From positions 1 through 5,458 of the forward strand of contig JAFXYU010000298.1 of NCBI GenBank assembly GCA_017541565.1: a DNA stretch of 5,458 bases. Direction: 5' to 3'. The translations under genes were made by a program, and so were the position numbers. The first letter of the stretch is position 1; each line of letters opens with the position of its first letter. The notes below the pieces were generated by a model, which saw only the letters and a program-made list of their open reading frames with translations, was not told the DNA's origin and did no database searches. The stretch comes from a bacterium. Lineage in GTDB: Bacteria > Cyanobacteriota > Vampirovibrionia > Gastranaerophilales > Gastranaerophilaceae. Below, one piece after another: positions 1-5,458 of this stretch.

Positions 1-1
1 A

Positions 2-1468
2 ATGGAAAAATCAGTCCTCGATAATAAGAACGTAAAAAGCAAAATTACGGATGAAATTGCAACTCGTAAACGTGCTTTAAATTTTTATTCACTCGCTAAT
101 ATTCTGCCCGACCCTGATATCGTCTTACGAAAGCAAGGAAAGGATATAAGTATTTATAAAGAACTTCTTTGTGATCCTCACGTTTTTGCCTGTGTTCAAT
201 CTCGTAAAGCCGGAGTCCTTTCTCTTGAATGGGCAATAAACAGAGGTTCGGAAGAAAAAGATAAAATCGCTGAAGAGATTGAAAATCTGCTTGTAAAATT
301 AGATATTCATAAACTAATATCAGACATTTTAGATGCCACACAATTTGGTTTTCAGCCTTTAGAGATAATGTGGAAGCGAGATAAAAGCGGACACGTTATG
401 CCTGCAAGAGTTGTTGCTAAACCTTCCGAATGGTTTTGTTTTGATGATGATAATAATCTCAAATTCAGAACTAAAGAGAATTATTATGGCATAGAATTGC
501 CGGACAAAAAGTTTTTATTAGTGCAGAATAATCCGACATACAATAATCCGTATGGCGAACGCACACTCTCACGTGTTTTTTGGAATGTAACTTTCAAAAA
601 AGGCGGAATGAAGTTTTGGGTTGTATTTACCGAAAAATACGGAATGCCTCATCTTATAGGAAAACACCCACGAGGAGCATCAAAAGCTGAAACCGATTCT
701 CTTGCAGATATGCTTGAGGAGATGGTGCAAGATGCCATCGCTGTCATTCCCGATGACTCAAGTGTTGAAATTCAAGAAGCGAGTAAATCATCATCTGCCG
801 AAATATATGAAAAATTAATCGACAAAATGAATTCCGAAATATCAAAAGCAATTCTCGGTCAAACTCTGACAACTGAAATCGGTTCTTCGGGAAGTTATGC
901 AGCAGCAAACACGCATATGCAAGTTAGACAGGACATTATTGATTCCGATAAAAAACTCGTTGAAACTGCAATAAACCAACTTATCACTTGGATTTGTGAA
1001 TTTAATTATCCTAATATTGATGTTCCCGTTTTTGAATTATATGCACCTGAAGATGTTGATTTGACTCTCGCACAAAGAGATAAAATCCTATCCGAAACAG
1101 GAGTTAAATTTACAAAGGACTATTTTATTAAAGCATATGGTTTGGAAGATGAAGATTTTGATATTAGAGAAGATATTATCCCTCCTCAGAATCCTAGTTT
1201 TAAAGAATTCAAAGAACAAGAAGAAACAGCTCCGCTTGGTCAAGAACAGCTTGAAGATTTATTTAAATTCCTAGCAGAAAATGAGTTATCAACTCAAGCA
1301 CAAAAAATGCTGTCTCCTCTTATTTCTTTACTTGAATCGTGCGAGAACTATGAGGATGCATACGAAATCTTATCAGATAAAAATCTGCACAGTAAAAAGT
1401 TTGAAGAATCAATCCAAAAAGCATTGTTTTTAGCAGAACTTCAGGGGAGGTCTGATGGACTTGAATAA
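2..1468 (+). CDS. Mu gp29-like phage portal protein (DUF935 family)
   Basis: Portal proteins form the dodecameric ring at the unique capsid vertex through which DNA is packaged and to which the neck and tail attach. The 488-residue protein fits the DUF935 (Mu gp29) family. Recognisable stretches are the N-terminal segment with DPHVFACVQSRKAGVLSLEW (57-76), the FGFQPLEIMWKRD block (115-127), KYGMPHLIGKHPRGA (212-226), and the strongly family-typical ILGQTLTTEIGSSGSYAAA (284-302) followed by VRQDIIDSD (308-316). The C-terminal helical tail ending in ALFLAELQGR (474-483) is also usual for the family. The ATG at base 2 gives a sensible N-terminus, but only one base precedes it, so no ribosome binding site can be seen and the start is unproven. 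The last 14 bases overlap the next gene, and the coding sequence for LQGR supplies that gene's ribosome binding site. In Mu-like phages gpF normally follows directly; here two methyltransferase genes intervene. Confidence 0.93.
   Translation: MEKSVLDNKNVKSKITDEIATRKRALNFYSLANILPDPDIVLRKQGKDISIYKELLCDPHVFACVQSRKAGVLSLEWAINRGSEEKDKIAEEIENLLVKLDIHKLISDILDATQFGFQPLEIMWKRDKSGHVMPARVVAKPSEWFCFDDDNNLKFRTKENYYGIELPDKKFLLVQNNPTYNNPYGERTLSRVFWNVTFKKGGMKFWVVFTEKYGMPHLIGKHPRGASKAETDSLADMLEEMVQDAIAVIPDDSSVEIQEASKSSSAEIYEKLIDKMNSEISKAILGQTLTTEIGSSGSYAAANTHMQVRQDIIDSDKKLVETAINQLITWICEFNYPNIDVPVFELYAPEDVDLTLAQRDKILSETGVKFTKDYFIKAYGLEDEDFDIREDIIPPQNPSFKEFKEQEETAPLGQEQLEDLFKFLAENELSTQAQKMLSPLISLLESCENYEDAYEILSDKNLHSKKFEESIQKALFLAELQGRSDGLE
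1444..1450 (+). promoter_or_regulatory. Ribosome binding site of the SPPY methyltransferase
   Basis: GGGGAGG lies inside the last codons of the portal gene, four bases before the ATG at 1455. It is a strong Shine-Dalgarno sequence and decides the start. Together with the 14-base overlap it implies translational coupling to the portal. Confidence 0.8.
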
Positions 1469-2414
1469 AATCCTAAAAGGACACGCTCTCGATGTTCTTA
1501 AAACTCTGCCTGAATGTTCTATAAACACTTGTGTAACTTCGCCTCCGTATTGGAATTTAAGAGATTACAAAACAAATCCTGTCCTTTGGAACGATGGTTG
1601 GACAGGCGAACTCGGAGCGGAGCCGGATTTTAATTTATACATTAATCATTTATGTGACATATTTGATGAAGTAAAAAGAGTTCTAAAAGATGACGGAACG
1701 TGCTTTGTAAATATGGGGGACACCTACGGAGGCAGTTCCCTTAATTGTTCCTATGCAGTAAAAACCAAAGGTAAAACATCTTTTCTAAAAGATGTCGACC
1801 ATCTGCAAAAAGTCGGACACGCTCGTGGCAAATACGATAAATCACTATTGCTGATTCCGTTCAGATTCGCTATTGAGATGCAGAATCGTGGTTGGACAGT
1901 TCGTAACGTAATTATATGGCATAAACCAAACGCAGTTCCTGCAAGTGTAAAAGACCGTTTTACTTGTGATTTTGAATACGTTTTTTTCTTTTCTAAAAAC
2001 AAAAAATATTATTTTGAACAACAATTTGAGCCGTTTAATCCGCTGACATATAAACGTAAATTTGATGATATGACCGAAACCAAAGCGAAATATTTTCAAG
2101 GCTTGGGAAAAAGAAAGCAGTTTTTATTTCATCAAAAATTACTTAACAACGAATTAAAAGGTCGCAATATGAGAGCCGTTTGGCATATTGGTGTCGGAAG
2201 CAGCAGTAAATGCGGACATATTGCAACTTACCCCGAAAAATTAATAGAAGTTCCTATCAAAGCAGGATGTCCCGAAAATGGTGTCGTTCTCGACCCGTTT
2301 ATCGGGAGCGGAACTACAGCAGCAGTCGCAGAAAAATTGAACCGAAAATGGCTCGGAATTGAATTAAATCCCGAATATATAAAGTTCGCTGAAGAGAGGT
2401 TAAATCATGAATAA
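1455..2414 (+). CDS. Beta-class DNA amino-methyltransferase (SPPY type, N4-cytosine or N6-adenine; PF01555 family)
   Basis: This enzyme transfers a methyl group from S-adenosylmethionine to an exocyclic amino group of DNA. The catalytic motif IV, TSPPYW (28-33), is near the N-terminus, and the SAM-binding motif I, DPFIGSGTT (280-288), is near the C-terminus, followed by GIE (301-303). This order defines the beta class. Between them are family-typical blocks: GELGAEP (51-57), the EVKRVLKDDGT segment (72-82), MGDTYGG (87-93), IIWHKPN (153-159) and YPEKLIE (259-265). SPPY rather than DPPY favours N4-cytosine as the target base, but SPPY enzymes that methylate adenine exist, so the base is not certain. 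Residues about 190-240, a lysine-rich stretch between the conserved blocks, probably hold the target recognition part. The usual GD near the N-terminus reads GH (9-10), which I believe also occurs in this subfamily. The 319-residue length is normal. No partner endonuclease is nearby, so it is probably an orphan phage modification enzyme. Confidence 0.92.
   Translation: MDLNKILKGHALDVLKTLPECSINTCVTSPPYWNLRDYKTNPVLWNDGWTGELGAEPDFNLYINHLCDIFDEVKRVLKDDGTCFVNMGDTYGGSSLNCSYAVKTKGKTSFLKDVDHLQKVGHARGKYDKSLLLIPFRFAIEMQNRGWTVRNVIIWHKPNAVPASVKDRFTCDFEYVFFFSKNKKYYFEQQFEPFNPLTYKRKFDDMTETKAKYFQGLGKRKQFLFHQKLLNNELKGRNMRAVWHIGVGSSSKCGHIATYPEKLIEVPIKAGCPENGVVLDPFIGSGTTAAVAEKLNRKWLGIELNPEYIKFAEERLNHE
2394..2399 (+). 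promoter_or_regulatory. Ribosome binding site of the C5 methyltransferase
   Basis: GAGAGG lies seven bases before the ATG at 2407, inside the last codons of the preceding methyltransferase gene. The two genes overlap by eight bases (ATGAATAA), which suggests that they are translated as a coupled pair. Confidence 0.65.
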
Positions 2415-3555
2415 ACAACTCACTTTCTTTGACCTCTTTTCAGGTATTGGAGGATTTAAAATCGGACTTGAACGTGCAGGATTTAAAAGCATTGGTTTCT
2501 GCGATAACGATAAATACGCAAATATGCTATACAAAGCATATTTTAAAAACGATAAGGAGTTATTTTTTGAAGATGTCCAATCAATCAACACCCAAGAATT
2601 ACCCGACTTCGACATTCTCTGTGCCGGATTTCCTTGCCAATCTTTTTCAATTGCAGGAAAAAGACGTGGATTTGAAGACACAAGAGGCACAATGTTTTTT
2701 GAAGTCGCTAGGATTCTCAAAGACAAACGACCCCGATATTTTATTCTCGAAAATGTCAAAGGCCTACTTAATCATGAATCCGGAAAAACTCTCCAAACCA
2801 TACTTAAAATTCTCTCCGACATTGGGTATAAAACTCAATGGCAGCTACTTAATTCTAAGTTCTTCTCAGTTCCTCAAAATAGGGAACGCATCTACATTGT
2901 TGGATGTCTTGGAAACGAATGTACCGGAAAAATATTTCCTATCACAGACCCAAGTTCAACGAATACTCGCACTTGCGAAAAACAAAACATCGTCTATTGG
3001 AAAAACAGTAAAGAAAAATGGGTCGATGAAGAAAAATCAGAAGTCGGAACAATAAGAACTCAATCCGATTTGTGCCGACAGCCACTCTTAAAACAACTGC
3101 CCGAAACAAAAGGTTATTCACAGGGAAATCGAATTTATGACTCTACAGGAATCGGCTCTTGTCTAACTGCAAACGGAGGAGGACAGGGTGGTAAAGCCGG
3201 ACTTTATTATGTAAAAAACGGAACTAAAAAAGGATACGATGAAGCAAACATCGGAGACGGAATAAGTTTGGCATATCCGCTTTCTAAAAAAAGAAGAGGA
3301 AGAGTCGGACATGGCTGTTCTCAAACACTCGATACTTCTTGCAGTATGGGAACGATAGACAACAGCCGAATTAGAAGATTAACTCCTCTTGAATGTTTTC
3401 GGCTTCAGGGTTTCCCTGATGATATGTACTATACGGCTCGTAAATTAGGACTGGCTGACACTCACTTATACAAAATGGCAGGAAATGCCGTTACAGTAAA
3501 TGTCGTTGAAGCTGTTGCCAAAAGACTTGCGGAAGCAATAAAGGATTTAAAATAA
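2407..3555 (+). CDS. DNA cytosine-5 methyltransferase (Dcm-like)
   Basis: The enzyme methylates carbon 5 of cytosine within a specific DNA site. All key motifs are present and in order: motif I DLFSGIGGF (9-17), motif IV GFPCQSFS (74-81) with the catalytic nucleophile Cys77, motif VI ENV (115-117), motif VIII QNRERIYIVG (157-166), motif IX RRLTPLECFRLQGFPD (323-338) and motif X with AGNAV (358-362). Residues about 167-321 form the variable target recognition region, which contains GYSQGNRIYDSTG (236-248), a glycine-rich LTANGGGQGG (253-262) and a basic SKKRRGRVG block (293-301). The 382-residue length fits a complete monofunctional enzyme. The start at 2407 has a ribosome binding site and puts motif I at residue 9, as is usual. 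It overlaps the preceding methyltransferase by eight bases and ends four bases before the gpF-like gene. No restriction endonuclease or Vsr-type repair gene lies beside it. Target sequence cannot be read from the sequence alone. Confidence 0.96.
   Translation: MNKQLTFFDLFSGIGGFKIGLERAGFKSIGFCDNDKYANMLYKAYFKNDKELFFEDVQSINTQELPDFDILCAGFPCQSFSIAGKRRGFEDTRGTMFFEVARILKDKRPRYFILENVKGLLNHESGKTLQTILKILSDIGYKTQWQLLNSKFFSVPQNRERIYIVGCLGNECTGKIFPITDPSSTNTRTCEKQNIVYWKNSKEKWVDEEKSEVGTIRTQSDLCRQPLLKQLPETKGYSQGNRIYDSTGIGSCLTANGGGQGGKAGLYYVKNGTKKGYDEANIGDGISLAYPLSKKRRGRVGHGCSQTLDTSCSMGTIDNSRIRRLTPLECFRLQGFPDDMYYTARKLGLADTHLYKMAGNAVTVNVVEAVAKRLAEAIKDLK
3540..3545 (+). promoter_or_regulatory. Weak, distant ribosome binding site for the gpF-like gene
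   Basis: AAAGGA is the only purine-rich candidate upstream of the ATG at 3560. At 14 bases away it is further than is usual. The C5 methyltransferase stop codon is only four bases before this start, so translation probably depends mainly on re-initiation by ribosomes finishing the upstream gene. Confidence 0.35.
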
Positions 3556-3559
3556 ACCG

Positions 3560-4303
3560 ATGGAACTAAAAGGACTATTCAAATTACCCCCTGCACTTGC
3601 GATTAAATACTTCACAAGCAAGAAAAACAAACTTTCTTGGGATTGGTACGAAGTATGGCAGAATGCACATAAAAAAGCATTCACAGTAGCAAAAGTTGCA
3701 CGAGAAGATATTTTAAAAGACATACGCTCCTCCTTAGATAAAGCACTCGTGGAGGGGAAAACCTTTCACGAGTTTCAAAAGGAGCTGAAACCAATTCTTC
3801 AAAAGAAAGGTTGGTGGGGAGAGCAATTCATTGTTGATTCTAAAGGCAACGCAGAGAAAGTCCAACTCGGCTCAATGTATAGATTAAAAACTATCTACCG
3901 AGTAAATATGCAAACATCATATCAAGCCGGCAGATATGAAACTCAACTTGATAATGCAGAAGGCCGACCATATTGGCAATACGTTGCAGTTATGGACTCA
4001 TCAACACGCCCCGAACACGCAGAACTTAATGAGCTTGTTTTTAGATATGATGATCCGTTTTGGAGCAGTTTTTACCCACCGAACGGATGGAACTGTAGGT
4101 GCAGAGTTCGTGCTTTATCCGATTACAAAGTCAAAGCTAAAAAGATAAAAATCGGTTCATCAGACGGAACGCTCTCGGAAGAAATGGCACTTGTTTCTAA
4201 AAAATCGGGTGAATATAAGCCGGTTACAGTTTACACCGACCCAATGACAGGGCATAAAATCGCACCTGATGTCGGGTGGTCACATAATCCTGCAAAAGAT
4301 TAA
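3560..4303 (+). CDS. Mu gpF-like minor head protein (phage head morphogenesis, PF04233)
   Basis: gpF-like (Mu gp30, SPP1 gp7-related) proteins are minor capsid components needed for head assembly, and they act close to the portal. The N-terminal block LPPALAIKYFTSKK (9-22) with LSWDWYEVWQNAHKKAFTVA (25-44) is the usual opening of these proteins. The core domain follows, with RLKTIYRVNMQTSYQAGRYE (108-127), MDSSTRPEHAELNE (145-158) and the diagnostic PPNGWNCRCRV (173-183). His153, Cys179 and Cys181 are candidate metal or structural residues; this is a suggestion, not something the sequence proves. The protein ends with DVGWSHNP (237-244), a motif that in many relatives closes the core. At 247 residues it is compact: from memory, Mu gpF is around twice this length, and here no C-terminal extension follows. 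The start at 3560 is chosen because it gives the family-typical N-terminus, although its ribosome binding site is weak. It would normally follow the portal directly. Confidence 0.91.
   Translation: MELKGLFKLPPALAIKYFTSKKNKLSWDWYEVWQNAHKKAFTVAKVAREDILKDIRSSLDKALVEGKTFHEFQKELKPILQKKGWWGEQFIVDSKGNAEKVQLGSMYRLKTIYRVNMQTSYQAGRYETQLDNAEGRPYWQYVAVMDSSTRPEHAELNELVFRYDDPFWSSFYPPNGWNCRCRVRALSDYKVKAKKIKIGSSDGTLSEEMALVSKKSGEYKPVTVYTDPMTGHKIAPDVGWSHNPAKD
3745..3773 (+). other. Intragenic hairpin within the gpF-like gene
   Basis: ACTCGTG (3745-3751) and CACGAGT (3767-3773) are perfect inverted repeats. Inside them GAGG and CCTT can add four more pairs (one of them G-U), with one bulged T and a loop of six bases. 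The structure covers codons 62-72 and includes the Shine-Dalgarno-like GGAGGGG in its stem and loop. No start codon follows at a usable distance, so it is not an obvious internal ribosome binding site. It may be chance in coding DNA. Confidence 0.35.
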
Positions 4304-4339
4304 ACAGCATTTAATTACTATTTAAAAGGAGTTTAAATT
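4304..4339 (+). promoter_or_regulatory. Intergenic spacer with a strong ribosome binding site for the Dam-like gene
   Basis: This is the only real intergenic gap in the window (36 bases, very AT-rich). AAAGGAG at 4325-4331 lies eight bases before the ATG at 4340 and is an excellent Shine-Dalgarno sequence. The rest of the gap shows no convincing promoter pair and no stem-loop terminator, so the transcript most likely reads through. Having its own spacer and ribosome binding site sets the Dam-like gene apart from the other genes, which overlap or nearly touch. Confidence 0.75.
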
Positions 4340-5155
4340 ATGACAATTGATAAAAAATGTTTGATAAATTGGGTCGGTGGTAAAAGACTCTTAAGAAAAA
4401 CAATTGCACCGCTTATTCCGGAAGATATAGTTTCATATATTGAACCATTCGGAGGTGGCGGTTGGGTGCTGTTTTACAAAGACCAATGGGCAGATTTGGA
4501 AGTCTACAATGATTTAGACAGCAGACTTGTAAATCTCTTCCGTATAGTAAAATACCATCCTAATGCATTTATTGAAGAATACAGCCTCCTGCTCGGCTCT
4601 CGTGAGATGTTCTTCCAATTCTTAAATGCCACTCCCGTAACTGATATTCAAAAAGCTGTCCAATTCTATTATTTAATCACACGTTCTTTCGGTGGGCGTG
4701 GAGACACATTTGGAACAGTAAAGAAAACATCGGGAGGTGCAAGCAAATCTCAAAAAAATGTCCCTCTTAAAATAACTGCAATACATGAGCGACTCGATAA
4801 AGTGCTTATTGAAAATCGTGACTTTGAAAAACTTATTACTCAATATGACCACGAGGGAGCATTTTTCTATTGTGATCCTCCGTACTCAAAAGGCTGCGGA
4901 TACGAAGTTACATCAACAAAAGACTTTGAACACGAAAGATTAAGAAACGTGCTTGGCAAAATCAAAGGCAGATTTTTACTCTCTTATGATGACTCTCCCA
5001 AAATTCGTGAGCTATACAAAGGTTTTGAAATGATAGAAGTCGAACGATTAAACGGAATCAACAATAGAGAGGGAACTAAACGCAACAAAATGTTTAAAGA
5101 ACTCTTAATTGCTAATTATCCGATAAAGGAACTGCATGAGCGAAGAGCCGATTGA
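4340..5155 (+). CDS. Dam-like DNA N6-adenine methyltransferase (D12 class, PF02086)
   Basis: The enzyme methylates the N6 position of adenine in a specific DNA site, using S-adenosylmethionine. The alpha-class order is clear: NWVGGKR (10-16) at the N-terminus, SAM-binding motif I with YIEPFGGGGWVLF (33-45), the acidic NDLD (57-60), and catalytic motif IV FYCDPPYSKGCGYE (176-189). After this come LGKIKGRFLLSYDDS (205-219), IRELYKGFEM (222-231) and the C-terminal KELLIANY (253-260), all usual for phage members of the family. Residues about 75-160, with SFGGRGDTFGT (116-126), are the likely DNA-recognition region. Length (271) is normal. The EPFGGGGWVLF form of motif I is closer to phage Dam-like enzymes than to E. 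coli Dam, so GATC specificity should not be assumed. The gene is inserted between gpF and gpG, with a strong ribosome binding site upstream, and its last 20 bases overlap the gpG start. No DpnI- or DpnII-type nuclease is present. Confidence 0.95.
   Translation: MTIDKKCLINWVGGKRLLRKTIAPLIPEDIVSYIEPFGGGGWVLFYKDQWADLEVYNDLDSRLVNLFRIVKYHPNAFIEEYSLLLGSREMFFQFLNATPVTDIQKAVQFYYLITRSFGGRGDTFGTVKKTSGGASKSQKNVPLKITAIHERLDKVLIENRDFEKLITQYDHEGAFFYCDPPYSKGCGYEVTSTKDFEHERLRNVLGKIKGRFLLSYDDSPKIRELYKGFEMIEVERLNGINNREGTKRNKMFKELLIANYPIKELHERRAD
5125..5130 (+). promoter_or_regulatory. Ribosome binding site of the gpG-like gene
   Basis: AAAGGA lies five bases before the ATG at 5136 and is embedded in the last codons of the Dam-like gene. 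It supports 5136 as the gpG start and suggests translational coupling to the methyltransferase. Confidence 0.65.
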
Positions 5156-5458
5156 AATAAAATTTGATAAGCAAGAAGTCATAGATAAAATCCTCGAACT
5201 TGCAAAACGTGGCGAAAACCTCCGGCCATTAATGAAAAATATTGCCGGAGTTTTTGCCGATTCAACTGAAGATAATTTCGCAGAAGAGGGCAGACCTGAC
5301 AAGTGGACAGAGTTATCACAAGTCACAAAAGATTTAAGAAAAGAAACAGGAAATTGGCCCGGACAAATTTTACAAGTCAGCGGACAGCTTGCTTCATCAA
5401 TAACTACATATTATGACGATGATTCAGCCATTATCGGAAGCAACTTAAAATATGCTGC
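5136..5458 (+). CDS. Mu gpG-like virion morphogenesis protein, 5' part only (PF05069-like)
   Basis: An open frame begins with ATG at 5136 and has no stop before the right edge, giving 107 complete codons plus two bases. The translation resembles the Mu gpG / phage virion morphogenesis family, small proteins of about 150 residues, related to P2 gpS, that take part in head and tail completion. Supporting features are LMKNIAGVFADSTEDNF (32-48), a PDKWTELS stretch (54-61), the block ILQVSGQLASSIT (78-90), and IIGSNLKYAA at the edge (99-107, with the next codon beginning GC and so also alanine). The spacing of these blocks matches the family pattern of a helix, a W-x-x-L-S element, L-x-x-x-G-x-L-x-x-S-I, and G-x-N-x-x-Y-A. 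Position right after gpF, as in Mu, agrees, apart from the inserted Dam-like gene. It overlaps that gene by 20 bases. The C-terminal third is outside the window. Confidence 0.82.
   Translation, partial: MSEEPIEIKFDKQEVIDKILELAKRGENLRPLMKNIAGVFADSTEDNFAEEGRPDKWTELSQVTKDLRKETGNWPGQILQVSGQLASSITTYYDDDSAIIGSNLKYA
5220..5250 (+). other. Terminator-like inverted repeat with T-run inside the gpG-like gene
   Basis: CTCCGGC (5220-5226) and GCCGGAG (5244-5250) are perfect inverted repeats, GC-rich against an AT-rich background. They are followed directly by TTTTT (5251-5255) and preceded by AAAA (5215-5218). This looks like a bidirectional intrinsic terminator in outline, but the 17-base loop is long and the element lies within codons 29-39 of an intact reading frame. 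It may be chance, or a partial attenuator of the late transcript. Confidence 0.3.

Larger units (their letters stand above)
1..5458 (+). mobile_element. Mu-like prophage/phage head-morphogenesis segment carrying three methyltransferase genes
   Basis: All six genes lie on one strand with overlaps or gaps of at most 36 bases. Three are Mu-type structural genes in the Mu order: a DUF935 portal, a gpF-like minor head protein and a gpG-like virion morphogenesis protein. The three methyltransferases sit at the portal/gpF and gpF/gpG junctions. Both window edges cut through the element: the portal starts at base 2 and gpG runs off the right side, so neither end, attachment site, transposase nor repressor is visible. 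Whether this is an integrated prophage, a remnant or a free phage genome cannot be told, but all complete reading frames are intact, which argues against decay. Confidence 0.87.

Noticed and set aside
1751..2099. Two minus-strand open frames of about 83 codons opposite the SPPY methyltransferase
   Set aside because: Both overlap a clearly real gene, overlap each other, and encode cysteine- and phenylalanine-rich strings without family resemblance.
2400..2759. Minus-strand open frame of 119 codons opposite the C5 methyltransferase start
   Set aside because: It is antisense to conserved motifs I and IV of the methyltransferase and has no recognisable domain; it is explained as a shadow.
2429..3055. 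A 208-codon open frame on the + strand within the C5 methyltransferase gene
   Set aside because: It lies in another frame of a gene with all catalytic motifs intact, starts with TTG without a ribosome binding site, and its translation shows no recognisable domain. Long shadow frames are common inside such genes.
3936..4148. 70-codon + strand frame inside the gpF-like gene
   Set aside because: It overlaps the conserved NGWNCRCRV region of gpF in another frame and has no independent support.
1455..5155. A complete restriction-modification system
   Set aside because: Three methyltransferases are present, but every remaining gene in the window is a recognisable phage structural gene, so no endonuclease candidate exists here. 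The methyltransferases are read as orphan phage enzymes.
5105..5326. 73-codon minus-strand frame opposite the start of gpG
   Set aside because: It is antisense to a gpG-like frame that has a good start, a ribosome binding site and family resemblance.
1..5458. CRISPR arrays, tRNA genes, insertion sequence ends or long direct repeats
   Set aside because: Reading through the window showed no regularly spaced repeats, no cloverleaf-like sequence, no transposase and no terminal inverted repeats; nearly every base is accounted for by the six genes.

Overview
The window is a densely packed, single-strand (+) block of late genes from a Mu-like phage or prophage. The DNA is AT-rich by eye. The DUF935-type portal, gpF-type and gpG-type proteins are the head-morphogenesis set of Mu-like transposable phages, which are found mostly in Gram-negative bacteria. 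A low-GC, probably Gram-negative host is therefore likely, but nothing here fixes the genus. No rRNA, tRNA, integration gene, attachment site or phage end is visible.

Layout, left to right: a Mu gp29-like portal protein (2-1468; its true start may lie outside the window); a beta-class amino-methyltransferase with a TSPPYW motif (1455-2414); a cytosine-5 DNA methyltransferase (2407-3555); a Mu gpF-like minor head protein (3560-4303); a Dam-like D12-class adenine methyltransferase (4340-5155); and the first 107 codons of a Mu gpG-like virion morphogenesis protein (5136 to the right edge). Neighbouring genes overlap by 14, 8 and 20 bases or are separated by 4 and 36 bases, so they almost certainly form one polycistronic late transcript. 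There is no non-coding stretch longer than 36 bases and no clear promoter.

The structural order portal, gpF, gpG is the Mu order, but three DNA methyltransferases are inserted into it at two separate junctions. By motif they belong to the three chemistries known for bacterial DNA methylation: N4-cytosine (or N6-adenine) in the SPPY enzyme, C5-cytosine, and N6-adenine. No restriction endonuclease accompanies them. The likely reading is that they act as late-expressed modification genes that mark phage DNA shortly before packaging and so protect it from restriction in the next host. This would be functionally comparable to the late mom modification of Mu, though unrelated to it. That role is inferred; the enzyme classes and gene order are read directly from the sequence.
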